Positions 54,288 to 63,949 of a DNA stretch of 64,000 nt are shown in pieces. Where the stretch lies: NCBI RefSeq assembly GCF_030398335.1, contig NZ_JAOAOP010000016.1, positions 1 to 64,000 on the forward strand, read 5' to 3'. The first letter of the stretch is position 1. Each line of letters opens with the position of its first letter. The notes beneath the pieces are model-generated. The model did no database searches. It saw only the letters and a list, made by a program, of their open reading frames with translations, and was not told where the DNA came from. A program made the position numbers and the translations under genes. The DNA comes from Aquibium sp. A9E412 (lineage in GTDB: Bacteria; Pseudomonadota; Alphaproteobacteria; Rhizobiales; Rhizobiaceae).

Positions 54288-55145
54288 TCAGTCGCGCAGC
54301 AGCTCGTTGATCGACGTCTTGGCGCGCGTCTTCTCGTCGACCCGCTTGACGATCACCGCGCAGTAGAGGCTCGGGCCCCAGTCCTTGCCGGGCAGCGGCT
54401 TGCCGGGCAGCGCGCCCGACACGACCACCGAGTAGGGCGGCACCTCGCCGTAGAAGATCTCGCCGCTCTCGCGGTCGACGATCTTGGTCGACTTGCCGAT
54501 GTAGACGCCCATGCCGAGCACCGAGCCCTCGCGCACGATGCAGCCTTCCACCACCTCCGAGCGGGCGCCGATGAAGCAGCCGTCCTCGATGATGGTCGGG
54601 GTCGCCTGCATCGGCTCCAGCACGCCGCCGATGCCGACGCCGCCCGACAGGTGGACGTTGGCGCCGATCTGCGCGCACGAGCCGACGGTCGCCCAGGTGT
54701 CGACCATGGTGCCGGCGCCGACATAGGCGCCGAGATTGACGAAGCTCGGCATCAGCACCGCGCCGGGCGCGACGAAGGCGGAGCGCCGCACCACGCAGTT
54801 GGGCACCGCGCGGAAGCCGGCGCGCTCGAACGCCTCGGCGTTCCAGCCGTCGAACTTGGAGGGCACCTTGTCCCACCAGCGCGCGTCGTCCGGGCCGCCC
54901 TTGATGACCGCCATCGGGTTGAGCCGGAAGGACAGCAGCACCGCCTTCTTGAGCCACTCGTTGACGTGCCAGCGGCCGTCGGCGTCGCGCTCGGCGACGC
55001 GGGCGGCGCCGCGGTCGAGCAGGTCGAGCGCCTCGTCGACCGCCTCGCGCACCGCGCCGCGGGTGCCGGTGTCGACCGAATCGCGGTTTTCGAACGCCTC
55101 TTCGATGGTGGTCTCGAGGGCCGCGAGGTCGGTCTTCATCATCAT
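54288..55145 (-). CDS. dapD: Tetrahydrodipicolinate N-succinyltransferase
   Basis: Succinyl-CoA-dependent step of the diaminopimelate pathway. The 285-residue protein is a left-handed beta-helix with hexapeptide repeats in the C-terminal half ([35 protein letters not shown]). The N-terminal half carries [14 protein letters not shown] and WWDKVPSKF. Three ATG codons stand in a row; the first, 55145, has GGAG at the best distance. Confidence 0.96.
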   Translation of the reverse strand: MMMKTDLAALETTIEEAFENRDSVDTGTRGAVREAVDEALDLLDRGAARVAERDADGRWHVNEWLKKAVLLSFRLNPMAVIKGGPDDARWWDKVPSKFDGWNAEAFERAGFRAVPNCVVRRSAFVAPGAVLMPSFVNLGAYVGAGTMVDTWATVGSCAQIGANVHLSGGVGIGGVLEPMQATPTIIEDGCFIGARSEVVEGCIVREGSVLGMGVYIGKSTKIVDRESGEIFYGEVPPYSVVVSGALPGKPLPGKDWGPSLYCAVIVKRVDEKTRAKTSINELLRD

Positions 55146-55295
55146 CGGGGCTCCGCTACACGAGCTGTTAAGGGGGTGCGCACTAGCCTTCGACGACAAC
55201 GACCCGAAAGCCGGCGCGGAACCTATGCGAAGCGCCGAGGGGGGTCAATCTGGTAGGCGCCCGGGATGGCGCCGCAGCGGGGACACAGGGACGGC

Positions 55296-56135
55296 ATGGA
55301 GCCGACGGACCAGGCGGGCTGGACACCGCTGCCGCATTCGGACGAGGACCTCAAGCGCGCGCGCAGCGTGCCCGACACGCCGCAGACGCGGGCGGCGACG
55401 TATCGGCTGGCCTGGAACGACGAGGACTTCATGACGCAGCGCGCGCTGCGGCCGGTGCGGCTGCAGCTCGAGCTGCTCAAGACCGAGATGGTTCTGGCCG
55501 AGCGCGGCATCCGCTCCACCGTCATCCTGTTCGGCGGCGCGCGCATCCCCGAGCCGGGCGGCGAGGCGTGGGCGGCCAAGAACGAGACGCAGAAGAAGAA
55601 CCTGCTCGAAAACAGCCGCTACTACGCGGAGGCGCGCAACTTCGCGCAGCTCTGCTCGCAGCACTCGGCGATGTCCTACTATCGCGAGTTCGTCGTCGTG
55701 ACCGGCGGCGGGCCGGGCGTGATGGAGGCGGGCAACCGCGGCGCCGCCGACTGCGGCGCGCCGTCGATCGGCCTCAACATCGTGCTGCCGCACGAGCAGG
55801 CGCCGAACCGCTACGTCACGCCGGAGCTGTGCTTCAACTTCCACTACTTCGCCATCCGCAAGATGCATTTCATGATGCGGGCCAAGGCGGTGGCGGTGTT
55901 TCCCGGCGGCTTCGGCACCATGGACGAGCTGTTCGAGACGCTGACGCTGATCCAGACCGGACGCATGGAGCACGTGCCGGTGCTGCTGTTCGGCCGCGCC
56001 TTCTGGAAGCGGGCGATCGACCTCGACTTCCTGTCCGAACAGGGCACCATCTCGCCCGGCGACGAACGGCTCATCAGCTTCGTCGACACGGCCGAGGAGG
56101 CCTGGAAGATCATCGCCGACTTCTACGAGGACTGA
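55296..56135 (+). CDS. LOG/TIGR00730 family Rossmann-fold protein
   Basis: Nucleotide 5'-monophosphate phosphoribohydrolase-type protein of 279 residues. The two signatures are VVTGGGPGVMEAGNRGA and FPGGFGTMDELFETLTL (PGGxGT..E). Members hydrolyse the N-glycosidic bond of AMP or cytokinin nucleotides, or act in purine salvage; in bacteria the exact role is often unclear. About 60 extra residues precede the fold. ATG 55296 has AGGGACGG upstream, and 55266 is an in-frame alternative. It is divergent from dapD. Confidence 0.9.
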   Translation: MEPTDQAGWTPLPHSDEDLKRARSVPDTPQTRAATYRLAWNDEDFMTQRALRPVRLQLELLKTEMVLAERGIRSTVILFGGARIPEPGGEAWAAKNETQKKNLLENSRYYAEARNFAQLCSQHSAMSYYREFVVVTGGGPGVMEAGNRGAADCGAPSIGLNIVLPHEQAPNRYVTPELCFNFHYFAIRKMHFMMRAKAVAVFPGGFGTMDELFETLTLIQTGRMEHVPVLLFGRAFWKRAIDLDFLSEQGTISPGDERLISFVDTAEEAWKIIADFYED

Positions 56136-56206
56136 CGGGCGCCGCGCGGTCGCCATCCGGGAACGGGCGGCCCGCTGATGCGTTCTCCGGCCAAAGGAGA
56201 CGCGCC

Positions 56207-56461
56207 ATGTCCGGCAGGACCGATTCCGACGACGCCATGATGCGGCATCAGCAGGCCAAGGATCTGGGCCACGACACCGACACCCGCTCGCAGCCCGAGC
56301 GGGCGCGCGATGCCGAGCGCGACAGCCAGGCCGAGAGGCTGGAGGACGACGCCCGCGCCAACCGCGGCATCGGCGCCCTGTTCCGGCTCTTCAGGCGTCC
56401 CTCGCGCACCGAGCGCGTGGTCGCGCGGGCGGCCGAGAACAACGACCGGTCGCGGCGCTGA
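56207..56461 (+). CDS. Small charged protein, unknown
   Basis: Predicted 84-residue hydrophilic protein starting MSGRTDSDDAMMRHQQAKD, with a strong ribosome site (AAAGGAGA) seven bases before the ATG. The composition is rich in Arg, Asp, Glu and Gln. A short amphipathic hydrophobic patch GIGALFRLFRRPSR lies in the C-terminal third. No family is recognised. It is likely disordered and might bind a membrane or nucleic acid through the basic patch, but this is conjecture. Confidence 0.7.
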   Translation: MSGRTDSDDAMMRHQQAKDLGHDTDTRSQPERARDAERDSQAERLEDDARANRGIGALFRLFRRPSRTERVVARAAENNDRSRR

Positions 56462-56544
56462 GGCACCCGGCCGGAAAAACGAGAGCGACCTGCGCCACCG
56501 TGCCGCAGGCACCCACGGCGCGCCGCGAGACGAGGAGCAGCACG

Positions 56545-56784
56545 ATGGCGGGCAAGCCAGACGTCGCGGGCCGCACACGCGACGACGACAAGCACGACGA
56601 GACGGACCGCAACGAGCCGGAACGCGACGGCACGACCGCCGACACCGAGACAGGCGGCAATGACGGCGCGCTCGACCGGCCGATCCGGCGCACCGACAGG
56701 CGGGTTCACTCCGACGGCCGGCTGATCGGCGAGGACGGCACCGAGGAGCCCGGCGAGGGCGAGGAGGCCGGCCGGCGGCGCTGA
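56545..56784 (+). CDS. Small acidic disordered protein, unknown
   Basis: Predicted 79-residue protein, almost free of hydrophobic residues: many Asp, Glu, Arg, Thr and Gly (e.g. RTRDDDKHDETDRNEPERDG). GGAG precedes the ATG. It follows the other small charged protein after 83 bases and could be co-transcribed. The composition resembles stress- or desiccation-type hydrophilins, but there is no recognised motif. The gene ends ten bases before the convergent nucleotidase gene. Confidence 0.6.
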   Translation: MAGKPDVAGRTRDDDKHDETDRNEPERDGTTADTETGGNDGALDRPIRRTDRRVHSDGRLIGEDGTEEPGEGEEAGRRR

Positions 56785-56794
56785 GCGGCGGACG

Positions 56795-57514
56795 CTAGCT
56801 CTTCTCCGCCGCCCTCGGCGCGGCGAGCGCATTCAGGAAGCCGGCGAGATCGTCGGTCACGTAGTCGACGTCGTCGGTGTGGTCCGGATCGCTTTCCCAG
56901 ATCTCCGAGAAGGTCGGCTCGAGGTTGCGCGGCACGATGAGCACCGTCGTCATGCCGAGCGCCTTCGGCACGGCGAGGTTGCGCGCCAGATCCTCGAACA
57001 TCACCGCGTCCGGTCCCGCCACCCGGTGCAGCGCCAGGAACTTGTCGTAGGTCTCGCGCGCCGGCTTGGGCTGCAGGCCGGCCGCGACGATGTCGAAGAT
57101 GTCGTCGAAATGGTCGAGGATGCCGAGCTGCCGCGCGGTGCGCTCGGCGTGGCCGCGGTCGCCGTTGGTGAAGATGAACTTGCGCCCCGGCAGGGCGCGG
57201 ATCGCCTCGCCGAGCGCCGGATCGGGATCGATCCAGGAGTAGTCGATGTCGTGCACCTTCTCCAGGAAGTCGTCCGGGTCGATGGCGTGGCGCTCCATCA
57301 GCCCGCGCAGCGTGGTGCCGTATTCCTTGTAGAGCGCCTTCTGCAGCCGGCGCGCCTCCTCGCGCGGCAGGCTGAGCAGCTCCGAGACATAGCGCGTCAT
57401 GCGCACGTCGATCTGCGCGAACAGGTTCGAGTGGTGCGGATAGAGCGTGTTGTCGAGGTCGAACACCCATTCCCTGACATGGGCGAAGCGTGCGGCGTCT
57501 GGTTTGTCCGTCAT
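56795..57514 (-). CDS. Pyrimidine 5'-nucleotidase (HAD family)
   Basis: HAD phosphatase of 239 residues, type SDT1/YjjG. Motif I is WVFDLDNTLYPHHSNLF, motif II FIFTNGDRGHAERT, the Lys motif lies near QPKPARETYDKFL, and motif IV is VMFEDLARNLAVPKALG. The NTLYP and TNGDxxH strings mark the pyrimidine nucleotidase subgroup, acting on UMP/CMP or related substrates. ATG 57514 follows AAGGACGCC. It is divergent from the diguanylate cyclase gene. Confidence 0.9.
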   Translation of the reverse strand: MTDKPDAARFAHVREWVFDLDNTLYPHHSNLFAQIDVRMTRYVSELLSLPREEARRLQKALYKEYGTTLRGLMERHAIDPDDFLEKVHDIDYSWIDPDPALGEAIRALPGRKFIFTNGDRGHAERTARQLGILDHFDDIFDIVAAGLQPKPARETYDKFLALHRVAGPDAVMFEDLARNLAVPKALGMTTVLIVPRNLEPTFSEIWESDPDHTDDVDYVTDDLAGFLNALAAPRAAEKS

Positions 57515-57619
57515 GGCGTCCTTCTGGCCGATGCCGCCCCGCCCCGTCAAATGCCGCGCGGCGCGGACACGGAATGGAAACCCATCTATGGCATGCAGCG
57601 GCGCGTGGGGAGTCCGGTC

Positions 57620-58402
57620 ATGCGTCACACCGTTCTGCGTTCAGTTTTGATCACCGTGCTGGCGGCGATCGCCTCGCTCGGCATCGCCTACCTGGTGGTG
57701 CCCATGCTCGGCGGCGGCGTCGGGCCGATCACCATCGCCATGTGCCTCCTGTGCCCGGCGATCGTCGCCTTTCCGATCAGCCTGTACACCGAACGCCAGC
57801 GCCTGCTGCTGAGGCAGGCGAACGCGGATCTGCGCCGGGCGCACGAAGAGCTCGCCGCCGCGCATGGCGCGCTGTCCGCCATGCATGCCCAGCTCGCCGA
57901 GAAGGCGCGCCACGACGACATGACCGGCATGCTCAACCGCGAAGCCTTCTTCGACACGCTGCGCCGGGCGCGCCGCGAGGGCCGGCCCGGCACGCTGCTG
58001 ATCGTCGATGCCGACGACTTCAAGCAGATCAACGACCGGCACGGCCACCCGACCGGCGACGCGGCGCTACGCGCCATCGCCCGGGCGCTGCACGCCTCGG
58101 TGCGCGACGGCGACGCGCTCGGCCGGCTGGGCGGCGAGGAGTTCGGCGTCTTCGTGGAGAGCGCCGACCTGGCCGATGCGGCGGCCGTCGCCGAACGCAT
58201 GCGCAGCGCCACCGAAGCGATCGCCCTGCGCACCGATGCGGGCATCCCGCTGCGGCTGACCGTCAGCGTCGGCGCGGCGCGCTGGCAGGCGGATGCGCGC
58301 CTGTCGGAGGTGCTGCGCGAGGCCGACCAGCGCCTCTACGAGGCCAAGCGGCGCGGCCGCAACCGCGTCGTGCTGCCGCCCGACGCGGCCATCGCGGCCT
58401 GA
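57620..58402 (+). CDS. Membrane diguanylate cyclase (GGDEF)
   Basis: Makes cyclic-di-GMP. The 260-residue protein has two membrane spans (VLITVLAAIASLGIAYLVV and GPITIAMCLLCPAIVAFPI), a coiled coil (RQANADLRRAHEELAAAHGALSAMHAQL) and a GGDEF domain with the active site GGEEF at 171-175. No RxxD inhibitory site lies directly upstream (the residues before it read DGDALGRL). The short periplasmic loop leaves little room for a sensor, so the signal may come through the membrane helices or the coiled coil. ATG 57620 has GGGGAG upstream. Confidence 0.93.
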   Translation: MRHTVLRSVLITVLAAIASLGIAYLVVPMLGGGVGPITIAMCLLCPAIVAFPISLYTERQRLLLRQANADLRRAHEELAAAHGALSAMHAQLAEKARHDDMTGMLNREAFFDTLRRARREGRPGTLLIVDADDFKQINDRHGHPTGDAALRAIARALHASVRDGDALGRLGGEEFGVFVESADLADAAAVAERMRSATEAIALRTDAGIPLRLTVSVGAARWQADARLSEVLREADQRLYEAKRRGRNRVVLPPDAAIAA

Positions 58403-58464
58403 GCCGCAGCGCACGCTTGCCAGGGTCCGCGCCGCCGGCCTAAATCTCGCGGCGGGGGCCTTTC

Positions 58465-59370
58465 ATGGAACTGTGGATACCGATCACCATCGCCGCGGCG
58501 TTCCTGCAGAACGTGCGCTCGGCGATGCAGAAGCATCTCAAGGGCGTGATGGGCACGACGGGCGCGACCTTCGTGCGCTTCGGCTTCGGCCTGCCCTTCG
58601 CGTTCCTGTTCGTCGCCGTGCTGCATCTCGCCTTCGGCCATGCGCTGCCGCGGCCGAACGGCGGCTTCGCGCTGTGGGTGGTCGCCGGCGGCGTCAGCCA
58701 GATCGGCGCCACATTCCTGCTCGTCCACCTGTTCTCGTTCCGCAACTTCGCCGTCGGCACCGCCTATTCGCGCACCGAGCCGGCGCAGGCCGCGGTCCTC
58801 GGCCTGGTCTTCCTCGGCGAACGGGCGAGCGCCGGCGCCCTGGCGGCGATCGCCATCTCGGTGTTCGGCGTGATGCTTCTGTCGGTCTCCGACAGCCCGC
58901 TCGGCCGGCGCGGCCTGGCGCGCGCGCTCTTCGGCCGCAACGCGCTGATCGGGCTCGCCTCGGGCGCGCTGTTCGGCGTCGCCGCCGTCGCCTACCGGGC
59001 GGCCTCGCTGGCGCTCGGCGGGCCCAACTTCATGATGCAGGCGGCGGTGACGCTCGCCTTCACCATCGCGCTGCAGACGGCGCTGATGCTGGTCTGGATG
59101 GCCTGGCGCGAGCGCGCCGAGTTCGCCCGCATCGCGGCCGCCTGGAAGCCGTCGCTTATCGTCGGGCTGGCCGGCGCGTCGGCCTCCTTCGGCTGGTTCA
59201 TGGCGATGACGCTGCAGCAGGCGGCGATCGTCAAGGCGCTGGCCCAGGTCGAGCTGCTGTTCACCTTCGCCTCGTCGGTGCTGTTCTTCCGCGAGCGCAT
59301 CACGCCGAGCGAGACGGCCGGCTGCGTGCTGGTGGCCGCCGGCATCGTCGTCCTGCTGCTGGTCGGCTGA
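58465..59370 (+). CDS. EamA/DMT family transporter
   Basis: Inner-membrane permease of 301 residues with about ten hydrophobic spans in two EamA repeats (e.g. YSRTEPAQAAVLGLVFLGERAS in the first half and VKALAQVELLFTFASSVLFFRERI in the second). It probably exports or imports a small metabolite; the substrate is not predictable. It lies downstream of the diguanylate cyclase gene and is convergent with argB. Confidence 0.9.
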   Translation: MELWIPITIAAAFLQNVRSAMQKHLKGVMGTTGATFVRFGFGLPFAFLFVAVLHLAFGHALPRPNGGFALWVVAGGVSQIGATFLLVHLFSFRNFAVGTAYSRTEPAQAAVLGLVFLGERASAGALAAIAISVFGVMLLSVSDSPLGRRGLARALFGRNALIGLASGALFGVAAVAYRAASLALGGPNFMMQAAVTLAFTIALQTALMLVWMAWRERAEFARIAAAWKPSLIVGLAGASASFGWFMAMTLQQAAIVKALAQVELLFTFASSVLFFRERITPSETAGCVLVAAGIVVLLLVG

Positions 59371-59385
59371 GGCGCCCGGCAGCGC

Positions 59386-60282
59386 TCAGGGCGTGATCAG
59401 CGTGCCGGCGCCGTGCTCGGTGAACAGCTCCAGAAGCACCGCGTGCGCGGTCTTGCCGTTGAGGATGACGACGCCCTGCACGCCGCGCTCGATCGCCTGG
59501 ATGCAGGTCTCGACCTTGGGGATCATGCCGCCGGAGATCGTGCCGTCGGCGATCAGCGCGCGCGCCTCGGCGACCGTCAGCTCGTCGAGCAGCTTGCCCC
59601 CGCGGTCGAGCACGCCCGGCACGTCGGTCAGGAACAGCAGGCGCTGCGCCTCGACCGCGCCGGCGATGGCGCCGGCGAAGGTGTCGGCGTTGATGTTGTA
59701 GGTGTGGCCGTCGCGGCCCGGCGCGACCGGAGCGATGACGGGGATCATCTCGGAATGGGCGAGCAGGTCGAGCAGCGTGCGGTCGACCTCGACCGGCTCG
59801 CCGACGAAGCCGAGATCGAGCACCCGCTCGATGTTGGAATCGGGATCGGTGACGGTCTTGTGCGCCTTTTCGGCGAACACCATGTTGCCGTCCTTGCCGC
59901 ACAGGCCGATGGCCCACTCGCCCTCCGCGTTGATGAGCGCGACGATCTCCTTGTTGATCGAGCCGGCGAGCACCATCTCGACGATCTCGACCGTGCTGCG
60001 GTCGGTGACGCGCAGGCCGCCCTCGAACTTCGATTCGATGCCCATCTTCTTGAGCATGGCCGCGATCTGCGGCCCGCCGCCATGCACGACGATCGGGTTG
60101 ACGCCCGACTGCTTCAGCAGCGCGATGTCCCGCGCGAAGGCCCGGCCGAGCGTCGGATCGCCCATGGCGTGGCCGCCATATTTCACCACTACGGTCTTGT
60201 TCTCGTAGCGCTGCATGTAGGGCAGCGCGGCCGAAAGCAGGCGGGCCTGGTCCTCGGCGTTGGTCGGCGCGGCGTCGGTCAT
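59386..60282 (-). CDS. argB: Acetylglutamate kinase
   Basis: Second step of arginine synthesis. The 298-residue amino acid kinase has [39 protein letters not shown] and [15 protein letters not shown], all diagnostic. The N terminus ([17 protein letters not shown]) carries a helix of the type found in arginine-sensitive kinases, so feedback inhibition is plausible. ATG 60282 is chosen; the frame continues upstream without family character. Confidence 0.97.
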   Translation of the reverse strand: MTDAAPTNAEDQARLLSAALPYMQRYENKTVVVKYGGHAMGDPTLGRAFARDIALLKQSGVNPIVVHGGGPQIAAMLKKMGIESKFEGGLRVTDRSTVEIVEMVLAGSINKEIVALINAEGEWAIGLCGKDGNMVFAEKAHKTVTDPDSNIERVLDLGFVGEPVEVDRTLLDLLAHSEMIPVIAPVAPGRDGHTYNINADTFAGAIAGAVEAQRLLFLTDVPGVLDRGGKLLDELTVAEARALIADGTISGGMIPKVETCIQAIERGVQGVVILNGKTAHAVLLELFTEHGAGTLITP

Positions 60283-60350
60283 GGGGTCCTCGGGCGGATG
60301 GGCGGCAATCCTCATAGTGGCAATCGCCGGCGACCGCAAACGCCGCGCCC

Positions 60351-61847
60351 TCATTCCGGCACGTGAAAGGGCGCGCGCCGCGACGTCCAGCCCGACAGGC
60401 GCTCCATCTGCCCGGCCAGCGACAGCAGCGTCTCCTCGTCGCCGAGCCGGCCGACCGCCTGCACGCCGAGCGGCAGGCCGGCCTCGGTGACGTGCACGGG
60501 AAGCGCGATCGCCGGCTGGCCGGTGACGTTCTGCACCGGCGACCAGTGGGTGAACCACAGGCTCTTGTCCATGAGCTGGCCGAGAAAACGCTCGAAGCGC
60601 AGCAGCGGCGTCAGCCGCAGCCGGTCGAGCATGTCCTCGACGGCGGCGTCGACGCCGCTCGCCTGCATGGCGCCGACGGCGACCGGCGGATGGGCGAGCA
60701 GCGGCACCAGAACCGCGTCGTAGCCGGCGGTCTCGCTGAGGATGCGGCGCGACAGCGCGTTGAGCCGGCCTTGCGCGGCGGTCAGCGCGCCGCCGGAGAC
60801 GAGCTCGCCGAAGCGCGCCATCACGCGGGTGGCGCGCTCGAGCTCGCCGAGCACGCTGCGGCCGAGCCGCGCGGCCTCGAGCCGCATGGCGCCGGCGGTC
60901 GCGGCGGCGACGAGGCGGGCGAAATCGGCCATGAAGTCGCGGCCGACGAAGGCCAGGTCGACCTCCTCGACCGCGTGGCCGCCCGCGCGGGCGAGATCGG
61001 CGGCGCTGTCGAGCGCCTGCATGGTCTCGGCCGAGACCGGCAGGCCGAGCGGCGAGGTGCGGCTGACGCCGATGCGCAGCCGGCCGGGCTCGCGCGCGGC
61101 GGCCGCGGCGAAGCTCTCGCGCGGCGGCCGCGCGACATAGGGCGTCAGCGCGTCGGGCGGCGAGACCAGGTCGAGCAGCGCGGCGCAGTCGCGCACCGAG
61201 CGGGTGACGGCGTGCTGCACGGTGAGGCCGAACCAGGCCTCCGATTCGAGCGGCGTCAGCGGTACGCGGCCGCGCGAGGGCTTGAGGCCGACGAGGCCGG
61301 TGCAGGCGGCCGGCACGCGGATCGAGCCGCCGCCGTCGGAGGCGTGCGCGACCGGCACCACGCCGGCCGCCACCAGCGCGGCCGCGCCGCCCGACGAGCC
61401 GCCGGTCGTGTGGCCGGTGTTCCAGGGATTGCGGGTGGCGCCGAAGGCGCGCGATTCGGTGACCAGGCGCAGGCCGGCCTCCGGCGTGGTGCTGGTGGCG
61501 ATCGGCACCAGCCCGGCGGCGCGGTAGCGCGCCGTCAGCACCGAATCGAAATCGGGCACGAAGGGCGGCACGCGGCTGCCCGAATGGGTCGGCACGCCGG
61601 CGACCGCCAGGCCGAGATCCTTGAGCGCGGTCGGTACCCCTGCGAAGGGCAGCGCACGGTCGAGCGCGGCGGCCTGCCGGCGCGCCTGGTCGTAGAGCGG
61701 CTCGGCGACGGCGTTGATCTCGCCATTGGTGCGCTCGGCGCGGCCGATGGCGGCCTCGACCAGCTCGAGCGGCGTCACCTCGCCGCGGTTGACCAGCCGT
61801 GCCAGGCCGGTCGCGTCCTCCTGCCAGAGCAGCCGTTCCACGCTCAT
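60351..61847 (-). CDS. Amidase (amidase signature family)
   Basis: Hydrolase of 498 residues with the Ser-cisSer-Lys triad: Lys in VPTALKDLG, cis-Ser in [16 protein letters not shown] and the nucleophile Ser in [23 protein letters not shown]. It therefore cleaves amide bonds; the substrate is unknown. GatA is unlikely because gatB/gatC are absent and the C-terminal half differs ([23 protein letters not shown]). ATG 61847 begins [18 protein letters not shown]. It is divergent from the ECF sigma gene. Confidence 0.9.
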   Translation of the reverse strand: MSVERLLWQEDATGLARLVNRGEVTPLELVEAAIGRAERTNGEINAVAEPLYDQARRQAAALDRALPFAGVPTALKDLGLAVAGVPTHSGSRVPPFVPDFDSVLTARYRAAGLVPIATSTTPEAGLRLVTESRAFGATRNPWNTGHTTGGSSGGAAALVAAGVVPVAHASDGGGSIRVPAACTGLVGLKPSRGRVPLTPLESEAWFGLTVQHAVTRSVRDCAALLDLVSPPDALTPYVARPPRESFAAAAAREPGRLRIGVSRTSPLGLPVSAETMQALDSAADLARAGGHAVEEVDLAFVGRDFMADFARLVAAATAGAMRLEAARLGRSVLGELERATRVMARFGELVSGGALTAAQGRLNALSRRILSETAGYDAVLVPLLAHPPVAVGAMQASGVDAAVEDMLDRLRLTPLLRFERFLGQLMDKSLWFTHWSPVQNVTGQPAIALPVHVTEAGLPLGVQAVGRLGDEETLLSLAGQMERLSGWTSRRAPFHVPE

Positions 61848-61964
61848 CCGCCTCTCCCTCGGCGCGAGGCTAGCCGGCCGGCGGCGGGCTGGCAACGTGC
61901 GCGGCATGCCGAAACGGACATTCTCCCGCGTTGCAAAACCGCGCGGATCCAGTAGGTTGGCGCC

Positions 61965-62504
61965 ATGTCGCCGGAGGAGATCACGAAGCTCATCGTCCGC
62001 GTCTCGATGAAGGATCGGGCCGCCTTCGATCTGCTTTATCGGCGCACCAGCGCGAAACTCTTCGGCGTGTGCCTGCGTATCTTGAACGACCGCGGCGAGG
62101 CCGAGGACGCGTTGCAGGAGGTTTACGCGAAGATCTGGACCAAGGCCGACCGCTTCGCGGTGTCGGAGCTGAGCCCGATCTCCTGGCTTGTCGCCGTCGC
62201 CCGCAACCATTCGATCGACCGCATCCGCGCCAAGCGCGTCAAGACGGCCGACCTCGACCAGGCGGTGGAGACGGCCGACCCGCGACCCGGACCGGAGGCG
62301 GAGGCGGAATCCTCGAGCGTGCGTGCGCAGATCGACCGCTGTCTCGGCGAGCTCGAAACCGACCGTGCGTCGGCGGTGCGCGGCGCCTATCTGAACGGCG
62401 ACAGCTACGCCGAACTGGCCGAGCGCTTCGAGGTGCCGCTCAACACGATGCGAACCTGGCTGCGACGCAGCCTGATCAAACTGAGGGAATGCCTGGAACG
62501 ATGA
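61965..62504 (+). CDS. ECF-type RNA polymerase sigma factor (SigK-like)
   Basis: Extracytoplasmic-function sigma factor of 179 residues. Region 2 reads FDLLYRRTSAKLFGVCLRILNDRGEAEDALQEVYAKIW with the -10 binding segment SWLVAVARNHSIDRIRAKR. Region 4 is YLNGDSYAELAERFEVPLNTMRTWLRRSLIKLRECL. The stop overlaps the start of the anti-sigma gene (ATGA), the usual arrangement for an RskA-type pair. Upstream, GAAAC at 61911 and CGTT at 61929 are only 13 bases apart, so autoregulation is not clear from sequence. Confidence 0.94.
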   Translation: MSPEEITKLIVRVSMKDRAAFDLLYRRTSAKLFGVCLRILNDRGEAEDALQEVYAKIWTKADRFAVSELSPISWLVAVARNHSIDRIRAKRVKTADLDQAVETADPRPGPEAEAESSSVRAQIDRCLGELETDRASAVRGAYLNGDSYAELAERFEVPLNTMRTWLRRSLIKLRECLER

Positions 62505-63223
62505 GCCCGGCGGACCACAACGAACCGGAACGCGGTAGCGACGACCTCGTCGCCGCCGAATACGTTCTGGGCGTTCTGCCGGCGGACGAACGGCAGGCCG
62601 CGGCGCGGCGGATCGACAGCGATCCGGCTTTCGCGCGGCTGGTCGATTCGTGGGAGCTGCGGCTGTCGCCGCTGGCCGCCGACTATGACGAGGTCGAGCC
62701 GCCGGCCTCCGTCAAGCGCGCGCTCGACAGCGCGCTGTTCCCGGCCGAGCCGGCGCGCCGGGCGCCCGCCGGCGGCCTGTGGAGCAGCCTGGCGCTGTGG
62801 CGCGGCCTGGCGGTCGCCTCGCTCGCCGCCCTCGTCGTCGCCGTGTCCGTCCTCATGCTCGGTCCGCTCGGCGGCCCGCAGCCCGAGCAGCGCTACGTCG
62901 CCTCGCTGTCGCACGACGACACCGACGTGCACTATTTCGTCGTCTACGACGCGCGCGAGAACGATGTCGGCCTGTCGCACGTCACCGGCGCACGGCCGGA
63001 AGGCCGCGACTTCGAGCTGTGGGTGATCCAGGACGGGACCGAGCCGCGCTCGCTCGGCGTCATCCCGGTCGGCTCCAACGTCCACCTGGCGGTGTCGGAG
63101 GCGCTGCGCACCGCGATCGACGAGGGCGCGGTGCTGGCGATCAGCACCGAGCCGCCGGGCGGCTCGCCGAGCGGCGCGCCGACCGGCCCCGTCGTCGCGC
63201 TCGGCGACCTCAAGACGATCTAG
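62501..63223 (+). CDS. RskA-type anti-sigma factor
   Basis: Membrane-bound inhibitor of the preceding sigma factor; 240 residues. A cytosolic anti-sigma domain of the zinc-less type (DDLVAAEYVLGVLPADERQAAARRIDSDPAFARLVDSWE) is followed by one membrane span (LAVASLAALVVAVSVLMLG) and a periplasmic RskA domain (GRDFELWVIQDGTEPRSLGVIP; VLAISTEPPGGSPSGAPTGPVVALGDL), whose last part is the family hallmark. Release of the sigma factor by regulated proteolysis is expected from the family. Confidence 0.94.
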   Translation: MSPADHNEPERGSDDLVAAEYVLGVLPADERQAAARRIDSDPAFARLVDSWELRLSPLAADYDEVEPPASVKRALDSALFPAEPARRAPAGGLWSSLALWRGLAVASLAALVVAVSVLMLGPLGGPQPEQRYVASLSHDDTDVHYFVVYDARENDVGLSHVTGARPEGRDFELWVIQDGTEPRSLGVIPVGSNVHLAVSEALRTAIDEGAVLAISTEPPGGSPSGAPTGPVVALGDLKTI

Positions 63224-63315
63224 CTTCCGCATCCGGCCGTCCTTCGGCACGCGGGCCGCAAGCGCCGCGGCGGCGGCCGCGCGCCTGCCGTTGCGGCATT
63301 TTTCGCCGCGGCCGC

Positions 63316-63340
63316 GAAACTTTCTCCTGCCGGCTCCGTG
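63316..63340 (+). promoter_or_regulatory. Candidate ECF promoter of the fasciclin gene
   Basis: GAAAC at 63316-63320, a 16-base spacer, then CGTG at 63337-63340, about 50 bases before the fasciclin start. An AAC-containing -35 and a CGT-containing -10 at 16-17 bases is the common form of ECF promoters. It could be read by the sigma factor encoded 0.8 kb upstream. A hairpin GCGGC-ATTTTTC-GCCGC lies just before it. Confidence 0.5.
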
Positions 63341-63391
63341 ACTAGGCGCGTCCCCCAAGCGGACGAACGCAAACGCAAAGGAGCGATATCC

Positions 63392-63949
63392 ATGCGCAAG
63401 TTCACTGCCCCCTTCCTCGCCGGCGCCGTGGCGCTCGGCGCCCTCGTCGGCGCCGCCCAGGCCGAAAACCCGATGGTCGGCGGCGCGGAGATGTACGCCG
63501 ACAAGACCATCGTCGAGAACGCCGCCAACTCCGCCGACCACACCACGCTGGTCGCCGCGGTGCAGGCCGCCGGCCTTGCCGAGACGCTGTCGGGCGACGG
63601 GCCGTTCACCGTGTTCGCGCCGACCAACGCCGCTTTCGAGAAGCTACCGGACGGCACGGTCGAGGACCTGCTGAAGCCGGAGAACAAGGAGCAGCTCGCC
63701 ACCATTCTCACCTGCCACGTGGTCGCCGCCGAGGCGATGGCGGCGGACGTCGTGCAGATGATCGAGGACGACGGCGGCGCGCATCCGGTCGAGACGGTGG
63801 GCGGCTGCACGCTGACCGCCAAGACGATGGACGGCAAGGTGATGCTCGAGGACGAGAACGGCAACGTGGCCACCGTCACGATCGCCGACGTCGACCAGTC
63901 GAACGGCGTGATCCACGTCATCGACACGGTGCTGCTGCCCAAGATGTGA
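63392..63949 (+). CDS. Secreted fasciclin (FAS1) domain protein
   Basis: Exported protein of 185 residues. The signal peptide [24 protein letters not shown] is followed by one FAS1 domain: the H1-type block [23 protein letters not shown] and the H2-type end [13 protein letters not shown]. Two Cys, in LTCHVVA and VGGCTLTA, could pair. FAS1 proteins act in adhesion or as envelope stress proteins. It follows the ECF sigma/RskA pair by 168 bases with its own AAAGGAG ribosome site; ATG 63392 is chosen over the frame start at 63338. Confidence 0.94.
   Translation: MRKFTAPFLAGAVALGALVGAAQAENPMVGGAEMYADKTIVENAANSADHTTLVAAVQAAGLAETLSGDGPFTVFAPTNAAFEKLPDGTVEDLLKPENKEQLATILTCHVVAAEAMAADVVQMIEDDGGAHPVETVGGCTLTAKTMDGKVMLEDENGNVATVTIADVDQSNGVIHVIDTVLLPKM

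Noticed and set aside
60351-61847. The amidase as GatA of the Glu-tRNA(Gln) amidotransferase
   Set aside because: gatB and gatC are absent from the neighbourhood and the C-terminal half does not read like GatA.
61911-61932. An ECF promoter in front of the sigma factor gene
   Set aside because: GAAAC and CGTT are separated by 13 bases rather than 16-17, so the match is not convincing.
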